From assembly GCF_029531655.1 (NCBI RefSeq), contig NZ_JANRMI010000002.1, positions 496,001 to 560,000 of the forward strand: DNA of 64,000 bases, given 5' to 3'. A model generated the notes under the pieces. It was given only the letters and a program-made list of their open reading frames with translations. It did not search any database and was not told the origin of the DNA. Shown here one piece after another: positions 1-8,045 of this stretch. Numbering within the stretch: the first letter of the stretch is position 1; each line of letters begins with the position of its first letter. Both the position numbers and the translations under genes were made by a program. The stretch comes from Bdellovibrio svalbardensis. Its GTDB lineage: Bacteria > Bdellovibrionota > Bdellovibrionia > Bdellovibrionales > Bdellovibrionaceae.

Positions 1-315
1 CCAGAGAGTGTTTTTGAATCGCTCCTTAATAAGAAGGTATGAAATCCAAACCTCGAAAGTTTCTATCAGACCAAATAAAGGATAGAATTCGACCTTATTG
101 AGTCCCCAGAGTCCTGCAGAAAGCACCGAATTAATATAGAGAGCTGGGAGAACTCGGTAGCCCCACCATCGGATCAAAACAAAACCAAGTGCTACCGGAA
201 AATAAAAAGTCGAAACGCCCGGTGCAATCTGATAAGTCAGACTGAGTCTTGTACCAAGATGAAAGATGGCGAGGGGAAGGACCCAGGTCCACCAAGGTAG
301 TTTCTGTTTTTCCAT
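1..315 (-). CDS. MASE1-like membrane sensor, N-terminal part, cut by the window edge
   Basis: An open minus-strand frame runs from an ATG at 313-315 off the left edge without a stop (105 codons). The translation begins MEKQKLPWWTW and is strongly hydrophobic, with a segment PGVSTFYFPVALGFVLIRWW followed by aromatic-rich membrane helices. This resembles the MASE1 integral-membrane sensory domain, which sits at the N-terminus of many histidine kinases and diguanylate cyclases. The output domain lies outside the window, so the enzyme class cannot be told. An unrelated multi-pass membrane protein is the alternative. Confidence 0.55.
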   Translation of the reverse strand, partial: MEKQKLPWWTWVLPLAIFHLGTRLSLTYQIAPGVSTFYFPVALGFVLIRWWGYRVLPALYINSVLSAGLWGLNKVEFYPLFGLIETFEVWISYLLIKERFKNTLW

Positions 316-381
316 GGATTTAGTTTAGAAAAAATAAGAACGTGGGGCTAAGGATGTCTCGCGAAATTGCCGAAGCACAAA

Positions 382-855
382 TTACTTCTTAAGACCCGTG
401 ACTTGGCCATTAATAACTAAAAAGCCATCTTCATGTTTGTTTTTATTTGCGTTGGGATTGCTGTGCAGCCAATGCACAACTGCTCCCAGTGGTGACCAGG
501 AGTCGACGATAAAATCTCCGCAGGCAATAAGTTCGTCACCGACTCGAAAATCAGGAAGCTCGCCAAATTCGACGTTATAAATGACTTCGACGCGATCGTT
601 GTTGGTTGTCAGGTCTTTGTCGAAATCCACCTCAAAGTGAATGTGACCTTGGCGATTTTCAATAATCCCCACGATGCTGCCTTTAATGAAGGCGCGCGAC
701 AGGAATTTACTTTTTTCGCTAAATTTCCAACCCAGCACCTGCTCATTGTTATACGAAATAACGGTGTTTTTATTTTTACAAGCAGGGATGTGCTCAGAAG
801 CTAAAACTGCTTGAGAGCTAAGAAGTAAAATCAGAAGAAAAATAGAATTTCTCAA
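382..855 (-). CDS. Secreted DUF3465-family protein
   Basis: 157 residues with an N-terminal signal peptide (about residues 1-19, ending AVLA/SE). The body shows the DUF3465 pattern: a Gly/His-rich strand (RQGHIHFEVDF, about 64-74), then VEVIYNVEFGELP, then GDELIACGDFI, and an HWLHSNPN...HEDGFLVINGQ end that matches the conserved C-terminal block of that family. The function of DUF3465 is not known; the pattern suggests a small beta-barrel (OB-like) domain in the periplasm. The start overlaps the stop of the upstream cytochrome gene by four bases (ATGA, 852-855), so the two are probably co-translated and may act together. Confidence 0.75.
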   Translation of the reverse strand: MRNSIFLLILLLSSQAVLASEHIPACKNKNTVISYNNEQVLGWKFSEKSKFLSRAFIKGSIVGIIENRQGHIHFEVDFDKDLTTNNDRVEVIYNVEFGELPDFRVGDELIACGDFIVDSWSPLGAVVHWLHSNPNANKNKHEDGFLVINGQVTGLKK

Positions 856-1610
856 AGGGTGTCTTCCTTGGCGCCCTTATCGATCCAAGTTTTCAAAAAA
901 ACCTGTTCGTCGACGGTCAATCTTGGCAATCCAGATTTGAGCGGAGGCATCTGACGCTTCGCTGTCGGTAAGACGATTTGATAGATCTTACTTTCCTCTG
1001 CCGTCTCGGCAAGAACACCGGCATCATGCATGCCTTGAACTGAATCTAAAACTGTTTCCACATCTTCAACGTCATGAGCGTGGCAGCTCAAGCATTTTGG
1101 AGCGATGATATACTTTTGCAGGTTTGCAAAAGTGACTTCAAGTTTTGAAATATCAGGCTTTTCTTCTTTTGGCGGAGCGACTGCGCCCTGACACTTGGGA
1201 AGATCTTTGATTTTTACACTTTTGCGAGATTTCGCCTGATCTTCAAGCCATGTTTCAACGATTTGCTTTTCACAATCCGTCAAGGTTTTGTATCCGCTTG
1301 ATTTTGGTGGCATGGCATTGCTGCTGATTTCGCTTAAGATCTTTCCACTTAAAGCCAGTGCCTCTGCGGGTGTGCCCATCGCGTTTCGACCTGTCGTATG
1401 GCATTCCATGCAGGTTCTCATGGCTGTCGATTTCAAAACATCAAAGGTAATTTCTTGATTTGCGTAAGCCAAAGTACCCAGCTCAGGCAGACCCGAGTTG
1501 GAACCCTTGAAGAGACCTGCTTCTTCCATTGCGAAACTGCATCCGCCTAAAGAGAATATCGTCAGGGAGGTTGAGAGGAGAAAAATAAGGATTTTGGCAG
1601 GATTTTTCAT
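852..1610 (-). CDS. Di-haem cytochrome c lipoprotein
   Basis: 252 residues. The N-terminus is a lipoprotein signal with lipobox SLGGC near residue 24. There are two c-type haem motifs: CMECH (in RTCMECHTTGR, about residue 68) and CLSCH (in PKCLSCHAHD, about 176). Each is followed 35-50 residues later by an MPP motif (AMPPK and QMPPL) that can supply the axial Met ligand, so the protein looks like two fused cytochrome c domains. It is probably a membrane-anchored periplasmic electron carrier. It is the first gene of a pair with the DUF3465 protein (four-base overlap). The redox partner is not evident nearby. Confidence 0.85.
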   Translation of the reverse strand: MKNPAKILIFLLSTSLTIFSLGGCSFAMEEAGLFKGSNSGLPELGTLAYANQEITFDVLKSTAMRTCMECHTTGRNAMGTPAEALALSGKILSEISSNAMPPKSSGYKTLTDCEKQIVETWLEDQAKSRKSVKIKDLPKCQGAVAPPKEEKPDISKLEVTFANLQKYIIAPKCLSCHAHDVEDVETVLDSVQGMHDAGVLAETAEESKIYQIVLPTAKRQMPPLKSGLPRLTVDEQVFLKTWIDKGAKEDTL

Positions 1611-1672
1611 TCCGTTGTTGTATCAGAATAGGTGATTTTGTCCTGTAAAAAACCTATTGAAAGCTAAAAAGT

Positions 1673-2467
1673 TCAGGGCCGTTTAAGTTTTTGACAGTCA
1701 GGAGTCTGCACTGCGGTGAGAGGTTGTAGAATGATACTCAGATTAAAGACTTCATTGCTGGGGCTGTCTTCGCTAATTGATGAGATCTTACCCATCAAAC
1801 GTTTCATAAGTTGTTTAACTTGCGGAATTTTGGCGCGATCAATGGCAAAGGTAAGGGTTCCTAGGGCCGAAACCTCCCGAGGGAGGTCCCAGATGTATGG
1901 GAGTGTTTGCTCCAGAAGTTCTTGGTAGCTCTTCGCAGCCAGTGACGGTTGTGGGGAGGGGACAGCACTAGCTAGATTTGCGGCTAAGATAACATGCTGG
2001 TCATCTTGTATATGAATCACACCACAGGCACACAATTCTTCCAAGGATTCTTTCGCAGTCGTGACAGGGATGCAGAGGCGATTTGCGACCCAGAGAGGGT
2101 CTGCTTTTGCATTTTGATTTTTTAGCAAACTCAAAATGGCGTGGGTTTCCCAGCGAAAAAGATGTTTCAAATTTGATGAATCAAGGACTTTGCTGTAATC
2201 ATTTTCAGGTAAGGGAATGTGCCGATGTCCTCTGGTTGCGGTCTGCAATAGTTTTCTTTCTGATTCGGAAAGTCTTGAAGAATTCATCAGTTTTTTAAGC
2301 AGGCGTGAGCCCACCGCTGTTTTGCCGCTAAGGACTGCGGAAATCTTTCCCGCAGAGCAATTCAGGTCACGGGAAAATGCTCGTAATGAGTATCTTCGGC
2401 TGCGTCTTTGTCGCTCCAAAAAAATTGTTTTCAAGGTTTTTTCAAATGTAAGGAGTTCGCTGTCCAC
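1673..2467 (-). CDS. TIGR02147-family regulator
   Basis: 264 residues. The N-terminal part (RYSLRAFSRDLNCSAGKISAVLSGK, about 24-48) reads as a helix-turn-helix, followed by LKKLMNSSRLSESER. The middle contains a winged-helix-like stretch (LWVANRLCIPVTTAKESLEEL, about 124-145). This order is that of TIGR02147, a family known as paralogues in Bdellovibrio and Fibrobacter, often carrying a DUF4423 C-terminal domain. Target genes are unknown. Its divergent plus-strand side holds no convincing gene, so it may be autoregulated. This gene is one of the better taxonomic hints in the window. Confidence 0.8.
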   Translation of the reverse strand: MDSELLTFEKTLKTIFLERQRRSRRYSLRAFSRDLNCSAGKISAVLSGKTAVGSRLLKKLMNSSRLSESERKLLQTATRGHRHIPLPENDYSKVLDSSNLKHLFRWETHAILSLLKNQNAKADPLWVANRLCIPVTTAKESLEELCACGVIHIQDDQHVILAANLASAVPSPQPSLAAKSYQELLEQTLPYIWDLPREVSALGTLTFAIDRAKIPQVKQLMKRLMGKISSISEDSPSNEVFNLSIILQPLTAVQTPDCQKLKRP

Positions 2468-2568
2468 AAGGCCTCCGCGAAGGCATTATTGAAGAATGAA
2501 AATTTATATCAAGTTGCGAAGGAGTAATTACGTAAACACTGTTTCTGAGCTTCTCGCAAACAAAGAAA

Positions 2569-2612
2569 TTCCCCGAATCCTTAGTGGAAAGAATCCGGGG
2601 AAATGTCATTTA
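2569..2612 (-). terminator. Probable intrinsic terminator of the Gly/Asn-rich secreted protein gene
   Basis: Arms TTCCCCG (2569-2575) and CGGGGAA (2596-2602) pair perfectly, with further partial pairing inside. On the minus strand the hairpin directly follows the stop codon of the gene starting at 3011 and is followed by a T-rich run. Confidence 0.5.
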
Positions 2613-3011
2613 GTGATGACCGCCGCTATTGCCGTTGGCTCCGCCTGCGCCATTACCGTTGCCACCCGCGCCGTTGCCATTCCCACCGGTTTGCCCGCCA
2701 TTTCCAGCATGATCATGTCCACCATGATTGCCGCCACTGCCTGGGTTTTCATATTTGCTGCAGATGTAACCGCATTTATAGAAGCCGTTGCCACCCCAGC
2801 AGTATCTGACTCGTTGATCCCATCCTGTTGGACATTCACATTCTGAGTCGTACTGACGTTGCATTTTCATTTCTTCACTGATGGGACCTGTTTGCGGGAA
2901 CATTTCAGAAAGCGGTTGGGGCGTCTCGTAAGAGCAGTTGTCGTGAGCCAGGGCAGCCGTTGAAAATGACATGGCCACGGTCGCGATGAAAGCGGCAAGT
3001 ATAGTCTTCAT
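2610..3011 (-). CDS. Secreted Cys-containing protein with Gly/Asn-rich tail
   Basis: 133 residues. A signal peptide (MKTILAAFIATVAMSFSTAALA) is followed by a Cys-rich section with seven cysteines (CSYETPQ..., CECPTGWDQ, CWGGNGFYKCGYICSKY) and a C-terminal tail built from repeats of the type GGNGNGAGG ending GGHH. The cysteines suggest disulfides in the periplasm or outside the cell. The tail is low complexity and was found in neighbouring frames only as shadows. I do not recognise a family. The gene stands alone, with an intrinsic terminator behind it and a promoter-sized gap in front. Confidence 0.75.
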   Translation of the reverse strand: MKTILAAFIATVAMSFSTAALAHDNCSYETPQPLSEMFPQTGPISEEMKMQRQYDSECECPTGWDQRVRYCWGGNGFYKCGYICSKYENPGSGGNHGGHDHAGNGGQTGGNGNGAGGNGNGAGGANGNSGGHH

Positions 3012-3183
3012 AAAAAATCCTCCTTGTATAGTTGTTGCGTGAATTACGCAGGCTGGAGAATAGGAAGACTTTTTTTGAATCGCTACGAAGGACTGGTAAA
3101 ACTGATGGGAGGCATTGAATAAATGTTTTTGTGTTTCGCGAACACGAAGATGACAAAGTATTCGACGGCTTTACTCGTCTATT

Positions 3184-3876
3184 TTATTCGTCGGTGATGG
3201 TTTCGCTGATAAGAGCTGCCTCGAAAGTGGAGCGATGTCTTAAATAATAGAGAACTCCATAAAGAAGTCCTGTGAGGAAGCCAATGAGGTGGGCTCCATA
3301 GCTGATGGTAGGATCAAAGGCAGTGGCAGGCATAAAGACCCCCAAGGCCACGCCACCAATACGAAGACTTCTTTGCAGATAGGTTTTGCGTTTATCCAGA
3401 GCGAAATACAGAGCGAGCCAGGCTCCTCCCATCCAATACACCACGCCAGAAACTCCAATCAAAGAAATGTCAGGAGGAGAGTTCAATAAGACAAAGAAAT
3501 TGGTGATACCTCCGAAGGCAAAGGCTGCGAGCGGAAAAAGCAGAGCTCCGAAGTATCCCGTAAGGAAATAACCCAGAATAAAAAATAAAATGGAATTTGA
3601 AATCAAGTGGCCTAAATCAGCGTGAGCAAAAAGGGTTGTCCATAAACGCCACCACTGATGATGTTCAAATACTTTGATTCGGGATGCATCCATCCAGGTG
3701 TGTGCCTGAAAGAAATCTTGCTGATAAACAATGCTGCCCAGAACCAAAATGAAGGTGCTAATAGCGGCAATAAAGCCCGCGTGAGGGGAGGGTTTGCGGG
3801 TGAGCCAGGTTTGTACAACCCGATGCCATATAAGTGGGGGGCGGGTGACTGTTTCTTCGGGGGCAGATGGCTCCAT
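3184..3876 (-). CDS. Rhomboid-family intramembrane serine protease
   Basis: 230 residues with about six membrane segments. The rhomboid signature is clear: the WWRLWTTLFAHADLGHLISN block (about 75-94) for helix 2, GVSG with the nucleophile Ser143, and YGAHLIGFLTG with the catalytic His196. Rhomboids cut transmembrane substrates within the inner membrane. The length suits a minimal bacterial rhomboid with a short cytosolic N-terminus. No substrate gene is recognisable next to it. Both catalytic residues are present, so it is probably active. Confidence 0.9.
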   Translation of the reverse strand: MEPSAPEETVTRPPLIWHRVVQTWLTRKPSPHAGFIAAISTFILVLGSIVYQQDFFQAHTWMDASRIKVFEHHQWWRLWTTLFAHADLGHLISNSILFFILGYFLTGYFGALLFPLAAFAFGGITNFFVLLNSPPDISLIGVSGVVYWMGGAWLALYFALDKRKTYLQRSLRIGGVALGVFMPATAFDPTISYGAHLIGFLTGLLYGVLYYLRHRSTFEAALISETITDE

Positions 3877-3927
3877 GAGAGACCTCCGCCCAGAAGATGT
3901 GTACAGTATTTAAACTGTCAAGATGGA

Positions 3928-4305
3928 CTACTTGGTGATCTTTAGAGCTTGGAAAGTCGCAGATGAAGCTGGTTCGCGACCGGCACGAGCGGAGACGATG
4001 CATTCTTGTCTTTGCGCATCTGTCAGATCTTTATCTTCACCACAATGATCCAAAGAAGCAGGGTTGAAGCTTTGTCCCTTGATGCTATCCCAGCACGACC
4101 AGAACGCCGAATCCTCTTTCTGTAAATTGCACACAGTGGCTGCGTACCAATCCACTTCTTCTTTTTGCGTGCGCTCTTTGCATTTGACGACGTCTTTTTC
4201 GCCTAAGAAGCGATCACAAAATCCTTGGGGATTGGTGGGTTCAAGGGCGAGAGCGATGAGTGGGATGACGGCGATGAGCAACAATGTGTGCAAAACATTT
4301 TTCAT
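3928..4305 (-). CDS. Small secreted protein with conserved-looking cysteines
   Basis: 125 residues; signal peptide MKNVLHTLLLIAVIPLIALA. The mature part has six cysteines (FCDRFLG, VVKCKER, TVCNLQ, WSCWDS, DHCGEDK, QECIVSA), consistent with disulfides in a helical periplasmic domain. I do not recognise a family. The gene begins only a few bases after the stop of the HD-GYP gene (stop of that gene at 4307) and runs in the same direction, so they are likely co-transcribed. Confidence 0.7.
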   Translation of the reverse strand: MKNVLHTLLLIAVIPLIALALEPTNPQGFCDRFLGEKDVVKCKERTQKEEVDWYAATVCNLQKEDSAFWSCWDSIKGQSFNPASLDHCGEDKDLTDAQRQECIVSARAGREPASSATFQALKITK

Positions 4306-4306
4306 T

Positions 4307-5275
4307 CTATGCGGCCTTTATCTTAAACAGAACTGAGTACATTGCTTTTAACATGTCGGGATCATAGCGACCCGCGAGTTTTTCTTTCATCATAGCGACA
4401 GCGTCCAGGGGTTTCATTGGAACATTGTAAGAACGCTGAGTGGTCATTGCATCGTAAGTGTCTGTGATCGCGACAATGCGTGCAAAAGGGTGAATCTCAT
4501 CGCCAACAATTTGCTGAGGGTAGCCATTGCCGGCCCATGATTCATGATGCTCAAAACAAGCTGCTTTGATGGCATCGCTGATATTGGGGTGATTGTTCAA
4601 AATAACCAAGCCGTACTGAGGATGCATTTTCATTTGCTCCCACTCGGCATCACTCAGTCCGCCTTTTTTACAAAGAATATCCAGGCTGACATTGCGTTTG
4701 CCGATGTCGTGGAAAAGCGCACCGACACCCAGTTCTTCCAAAGTCGTCGGGTCATATCCGAGCGCTTTGCCAAGACCTAAAGAGTAAATGCTGACATCCA
4801 AAGAGTGATTGTAAGTGTAGAAGTCATGACCTGACAGTGAAATCATAAAGCCCATGGCTTCAGGAGCGTTTTCCATCAAATCAATAAAGTCCTTGATGAT
4901 CGGACGTGATTCATCCAACGCAGTATTCACATCTGGATTTTCGAAAAGGTCTTCCATCAAGGCCACGGAAGATTCACGCAAAATTGCAGCTTTCGAAAAA
5001 GGATCAATCAGGGAAGAATTCATCTCTTCACGAACCCAGTCACGATAAGCTTGTTTGTCTTCGTCACGCACGAAGAAAGAATCCCCCGTATCGCGGGAGT
5101 GAAGTCGCTCAATTTTTCCGTCCGAGAGTTTATCCCCAGCGCGCAAATAGAGAATGTACTTGTTATCCACAAGGATAAAAATATCGAAACTCGTCACTTT
5201 GTCGGGACGAATTGTCGTGAGGCGTATTCTAAAATAGTTGGCGGACTCCATAGGGAAATTCTGCCATGAATACAT
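4307..5275 (-). CDS. HD-GYP domain protein, probable cyclic-di-GMP phosphodiesterase
   Basis: 322 residues. The N-terminal 130 residues have no recognised domain. The HD-GYP core follows with metal ligands visible: His157 (NHSLD), His189-Asp190 (LFHDIGKRN), His218 (MHPQYG), His243-His244-Glu245, and the GYP triplet at 251-253, then ARIVAITDTYDAMTTQRSY. HD-GYP enzymes hydrolyse c-di-GMP. The Asp usual in WDGxGYP is replaced by Ala248 (WAGNGYP). An internal start at the second Met (MESANYF, nine residues in) is possible. Bdellovibrio uses c-di-GMP in its predatory cycle, so a role there is an inference. Confidence 0.88.
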   Translation of the reverse strand: MYSWQNFPMESANYFRIRLTTIRPDKVTSFDIFILVDNKYILYLRAGDKLSDGKIERLHSRDTGDSFFVRDEDKQAYRDWVREEMNSSLIDPFSKAAILRESSVALMEDLFENPDVNTALDESRPIIKDFIDLMENAPEAMGFMISLSGHDFYTYNHSLDVSIYSLGLGKALGYDPTTLEELGVGALFHDIGKRNVSLDILCKKGGLSDAEWEQMKMHPQYGLVILNNHPNISDAIKAACFEHHESWAGNGYPQQIVGDEIHPFARIVAITDTYDAMTTQRSYNVPMKPLDAVAMMKEKLAGRYDPDMLKAMYSVLFKIKAA

Positions 5276-5310
5276 TGACTTAGAAATAAAATCCGCAATA
5301 CTGCCTAAGT

Positions 5311-7398
5311 ATGGCCCTTCGTCTAGATACTCAAATAATGTACCTCAAAGGAGTCGGTCCCAAGCTGGGTGACCTCTTTAATCGCAAAGGTTTGAAAACC
5401 TTGCGGGACCTCTTTGAGTTCTATCCTAGAGCTTATGAAGATCAAAGGGCTGCTCGCAACATCGCAAGTCTCAAAGTGAATGATATTGTAAGTATGAAAG
5501 CGACTGTTGCTGCCGTTCACAGTGTCAATATGGGGCGCTCGACTCGCAAAATGTATGACGTGGTTTTGAGAGACGCTTCGGGACAAATTCACTGCAAATA
5601 TTTCCGCGTTCCTTATAAGGGCTATTTCGAGCGTTTCAAGCCTTTTACCGAAGTCCGAGTGGTCGGCAAGGTGATTGAATATCGTGGTCGATTGGAATTT
5701 CATCATCCCGATATTCGTGACATTGAGCCCGATGAGGAAACTCAAGATGCTTTGATCCCGCTCTACACAGAGATCGAGGGTCTGGCGACTTCAAAAATCA
5801 TGAAGCTGGTAAGGCACGCCTTCGCACAGATCGAAGAGTGGCCACCTGAAGCTTTACCGAAATGGATGCTTGAGAAATACAATCTGAAGCCACGCAAAGA
5901 TGCCCTCAAAGAGATGCATTATCCCGATCCGGCAAAAGCAGCGGAATATACTGAATTTAGAAACGCTTCACAAAGACGAATCATTTTTGAAGAGTTCTTC
6001 TGGTTGGAGTTGTTCTTGGCCTCTCGAAAAGCCGGATTTCAAAAAGGTGTCGCGGCAAAGATTGAGAATAGTGGAGAGAAGCTTCAGGCCTTGGAAAAGT
6101 CTTTGCCTTTTGAAATGACCGGCGCGCAAAAAAGAGTTTTTGCTGAGATTAAGGCCGATCTTGAAAAAGGTCATCCCATGCATCGTTTGGTTCAAGGGGA
6201 TGTGGGAAGCGGAAAGACTTTGGTGAGCTTTATGGCGGCTATTTATGTCGCTGAAAGTAGCTTTCAATCCTGTCTGATGGCGCCCACCGAGATTCTCGCG
6301 GAACAGCACTTTAAGAATGCCAAAAAGGTCCTAGAACCTTTGGGGATTCGTCTTGCAATGTTGGTGGGAAAAACAAAAGCGGCCGAGAGAAAGCAAATTC
6401 TAGCAGATCTTGCCGCTGGCGAAATTGATTTGATCATTGGTACTCATGCCTTGATTGAGGATGAAGTGCAGTTTGCCAATCTGGGGCTGGTCATTATCGA
6501 CGAACAGCATCGCTTCGGAGTTGAGCAACGCGGGGTTTTAAAGAACAAAGGCAAGTCGCCTCATTTCCTGGTGATGACGGCAACGCCCATTCCAAGAACT
6601 TTGGCCATGACTGTATATGGCGATCTGGATGTTTCAATCATTGATGAGATGCCAGCAGGAAGAAGTCCGATTCAAACTCGCGCCATCTATGACAGCAAGC
6701 GACCGCAAGCTTTGCAGTTTATGCTCGAGCAATTACAAAAGGGCCGCCAAGCCTACTTCGTTTATCCTTTGGTTGCGGAAAGCGAAAAGATTGATCTCAA
6801 AAATGCGGTTTCTGAATTTGAAAAGCTGCAGGCTCAATTCCCGAAAGTCACTTTTGGTCTTCTTCACGGGAAGATGAAGCCCGACGAAAAAGAACAAGTG
6901 ATGGAAAAATTCCGCCGCCAGGAGATTCAGGTTCTGGTCTCGACAACAGTTATTGAGGTCGGCGTCGATGTGCCGAATGCCAATATCATGATCATTGAAC
7001 ATGCCGAACGGTTCGGATTGTCGCAGTTGCATCAGTTGCGTGGACGTGTTGGCCGGGGTGAACACAAGAGTTTCTGCATCTTAATCATGGGCTATGCTGT
7101 GTCTGAAGAAGGCAAGCAACGCACTGAAATGATGGAGAAAACATCAGATGGCTTTAAGATCGCCGAATTCGATTTAGAAATGCGCGGCCCGGGTGAGTTT
7201 ATGGGGACTCGTCAATCCGGCTTGGCTGGATTTAAACTCGCAAATTTAGTGCGCGATATGCAGCTCTTGCAAAGCGCGAGGGAAGCGGCGTTTGAGGTGT
7301 TGAGGAAAGATCCGAAGTTGGCATTCGCTGATCACAAGGGTTTGAAAGAAGAGCTTCTTCGCGAGCATGGCCCCGCTGCTTTAGCTGGCATCGCCTGA
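5311..7398 (+). CDS. recG: ATP-dependent DNA helicase RecG
   Basis: 695 residues, normal length for RecG. The N-terminal wedge domain begins with the helix-hairpin-helix-like YLKGVGPKLGDLF (11-23) and an OB fold (about 55-130). The SF2 helicase core has Walker A GDVGSGKT (296-303), DEQH box (397-400), TATPIPRTLAM (motif III region) and QLRGRVGRGEHKS (motif VI). RecG remodels stalled replication forks and branched recombination intermediates. It is transcribed away from the HD-GYP gene, with about 35 bases between the two starts. No downstream gene is close enough to be certain of co-transcription. Confidence 0.97.
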   Translation: MALRLDTQIMYLKGVGPKLGDLFNRKGLKTLRDLFEFYPRAYEDQRAARNIASLKVNDIVSMKATVAAVHSVNMGRSTRKMYDVVLRDASGQIHCKYFRVPYKGYFERFKPFTEVRVVGKVIEYRGRLEFHHPDIRDIEPDEETQDALIPLYTEIEGLATSKIMKLVRHAFAQIEEWPPEALPKWMLEKYNLKPRKDALKEMHYPDPAKAAEYTEFRNASQRRIIFEEFFWLELFLASRKAGFQKGVAAKIENSGEKLQALEKSLPFEMTGAQKRVFAEIKADLEKGHPMHRLVQGDVGSGKTLVSFMAAIYVAESSFQSCLMAPTEILAEQHFKNAKKVLEPLGIRLAMLVGKTKAAERKQILADLAAGEIDLIIGTHALIEDEVQFANLGLVIIDEQHRFGVEQRGVLKNKGKSPHFLVMTATPIPRTLAMTVYGDLDVSIIDEMPAGRSPIQTRAIYDSKRPQALQFMLEQLQKGRQAYFVYPLVAESEKIDLKNAVSEFEKLQAQFPKVTFGLLHGKMKPDEKEQVMEKFRRQEIQVLVSTTVIEVGVDVPNANIMIIEHAERFGLSQLHQLRGRVGRGEHKSFCILIMGYAVSEEGKQRTEMMEKTSDGFKIAEFDLEMRGPGEFMGTRQSGLAGFKLANLVRDMQLLQSAREAAFEVLRKDPKLAFADHKGLKEELLREHGPAALAGIA

Positions 7399-7562
7399 GT
7401 TTTCGCTAACTGTTAACTGTCATCGAAAGTCTTTTTAGGAGAAGTTCTGTGAAGAAATTTTCCAAGAACCTTCATAGAGTCCAAAAATAAATCTTTAGAT
7501 TGTGCTTGTAGGTGTTTCTTTTTTTTGTCATCCTTTTAGAAGTTCACAAGGATGTGTTCAAA

Positions 7563-7979
7563 ATGAAAAAGAGTTTCTTCAGCGTTGTTGCGGCAGCAGT
7601 CTTATCTTCTATAGTATCTAGCCAGGCCTTTGCGGCTGTTCCTTCCTATCAAGTTAATATGCGCGTGGGTCTTAAAGGCCAATCTCCGATTGCCATCAAT
7701 ACAGTGGCAAAATCAGGTAAAAAATCTTTCGTGAGTGAGATTTCTGATGACGGTCAAAGCGAAACTTTGGTGGAAGTTTTTGCGAAAAAATCTCAGGTCA
7801 ATCGCCGCGACGGCATCTTCATGGATGTGACAGTCACGAAGCGTGTGCGCGGTGTGAAGAAAGCTTCAGAGCGTGCTCAAGTTTTTGCTCCTGAAAACCA
7901 AGAGGCTGAATTCGGCGTAGGTGCGAAGGGTCGCACAGCCGGCAATTTGTCGCTTGCTGTCATGGCGCATCAACTCTAA
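7563..7979 (+). CDS. Small exported protein of unknown function
   Basis: 138 residues from the ATG at 7563. An upstream in-frame start exists at 7512, but the 7563 start has an AAGGA ribosome site ten bases ahead and directly gives a signal peptide (MKKSFFSVVAAAVLSSIVSSQAFA). The mature part is basic and beta-rich, with KRVRGVKKASERAQV near the end. No family is recognised. It lies just upstream of, and in the same direction as, the subtilase gene, separated by about 65 bases. A role as an inhibitor or chaperone of that protease is possible but not shown. Confidence 0.7.
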   Translation: MKKSFFSVVAAAVLSSIVSSQAFAAVPSYQVNMRVGLKGQSPIAINTVAKSGKKSFVSEISDDGQSETLVEVFAKKSQVNRRDGIFMDVTVTKRVRGVKKASERAQVFAPENQEAEFGVGAKGRTAGNLSLAVMAHQL

Positions 7980-8045
7980 GTCATTGATAGAAGTCGTTGA
8001 TAGAAACTATGGCCTATGATCTAAACCTCTATAGGGAGGGGCGTC

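Noticed and set aside
5323-5745. A 140-codon frame antisense to the start of recG
   Set aside because: Entirely within recG, with no support for expression.
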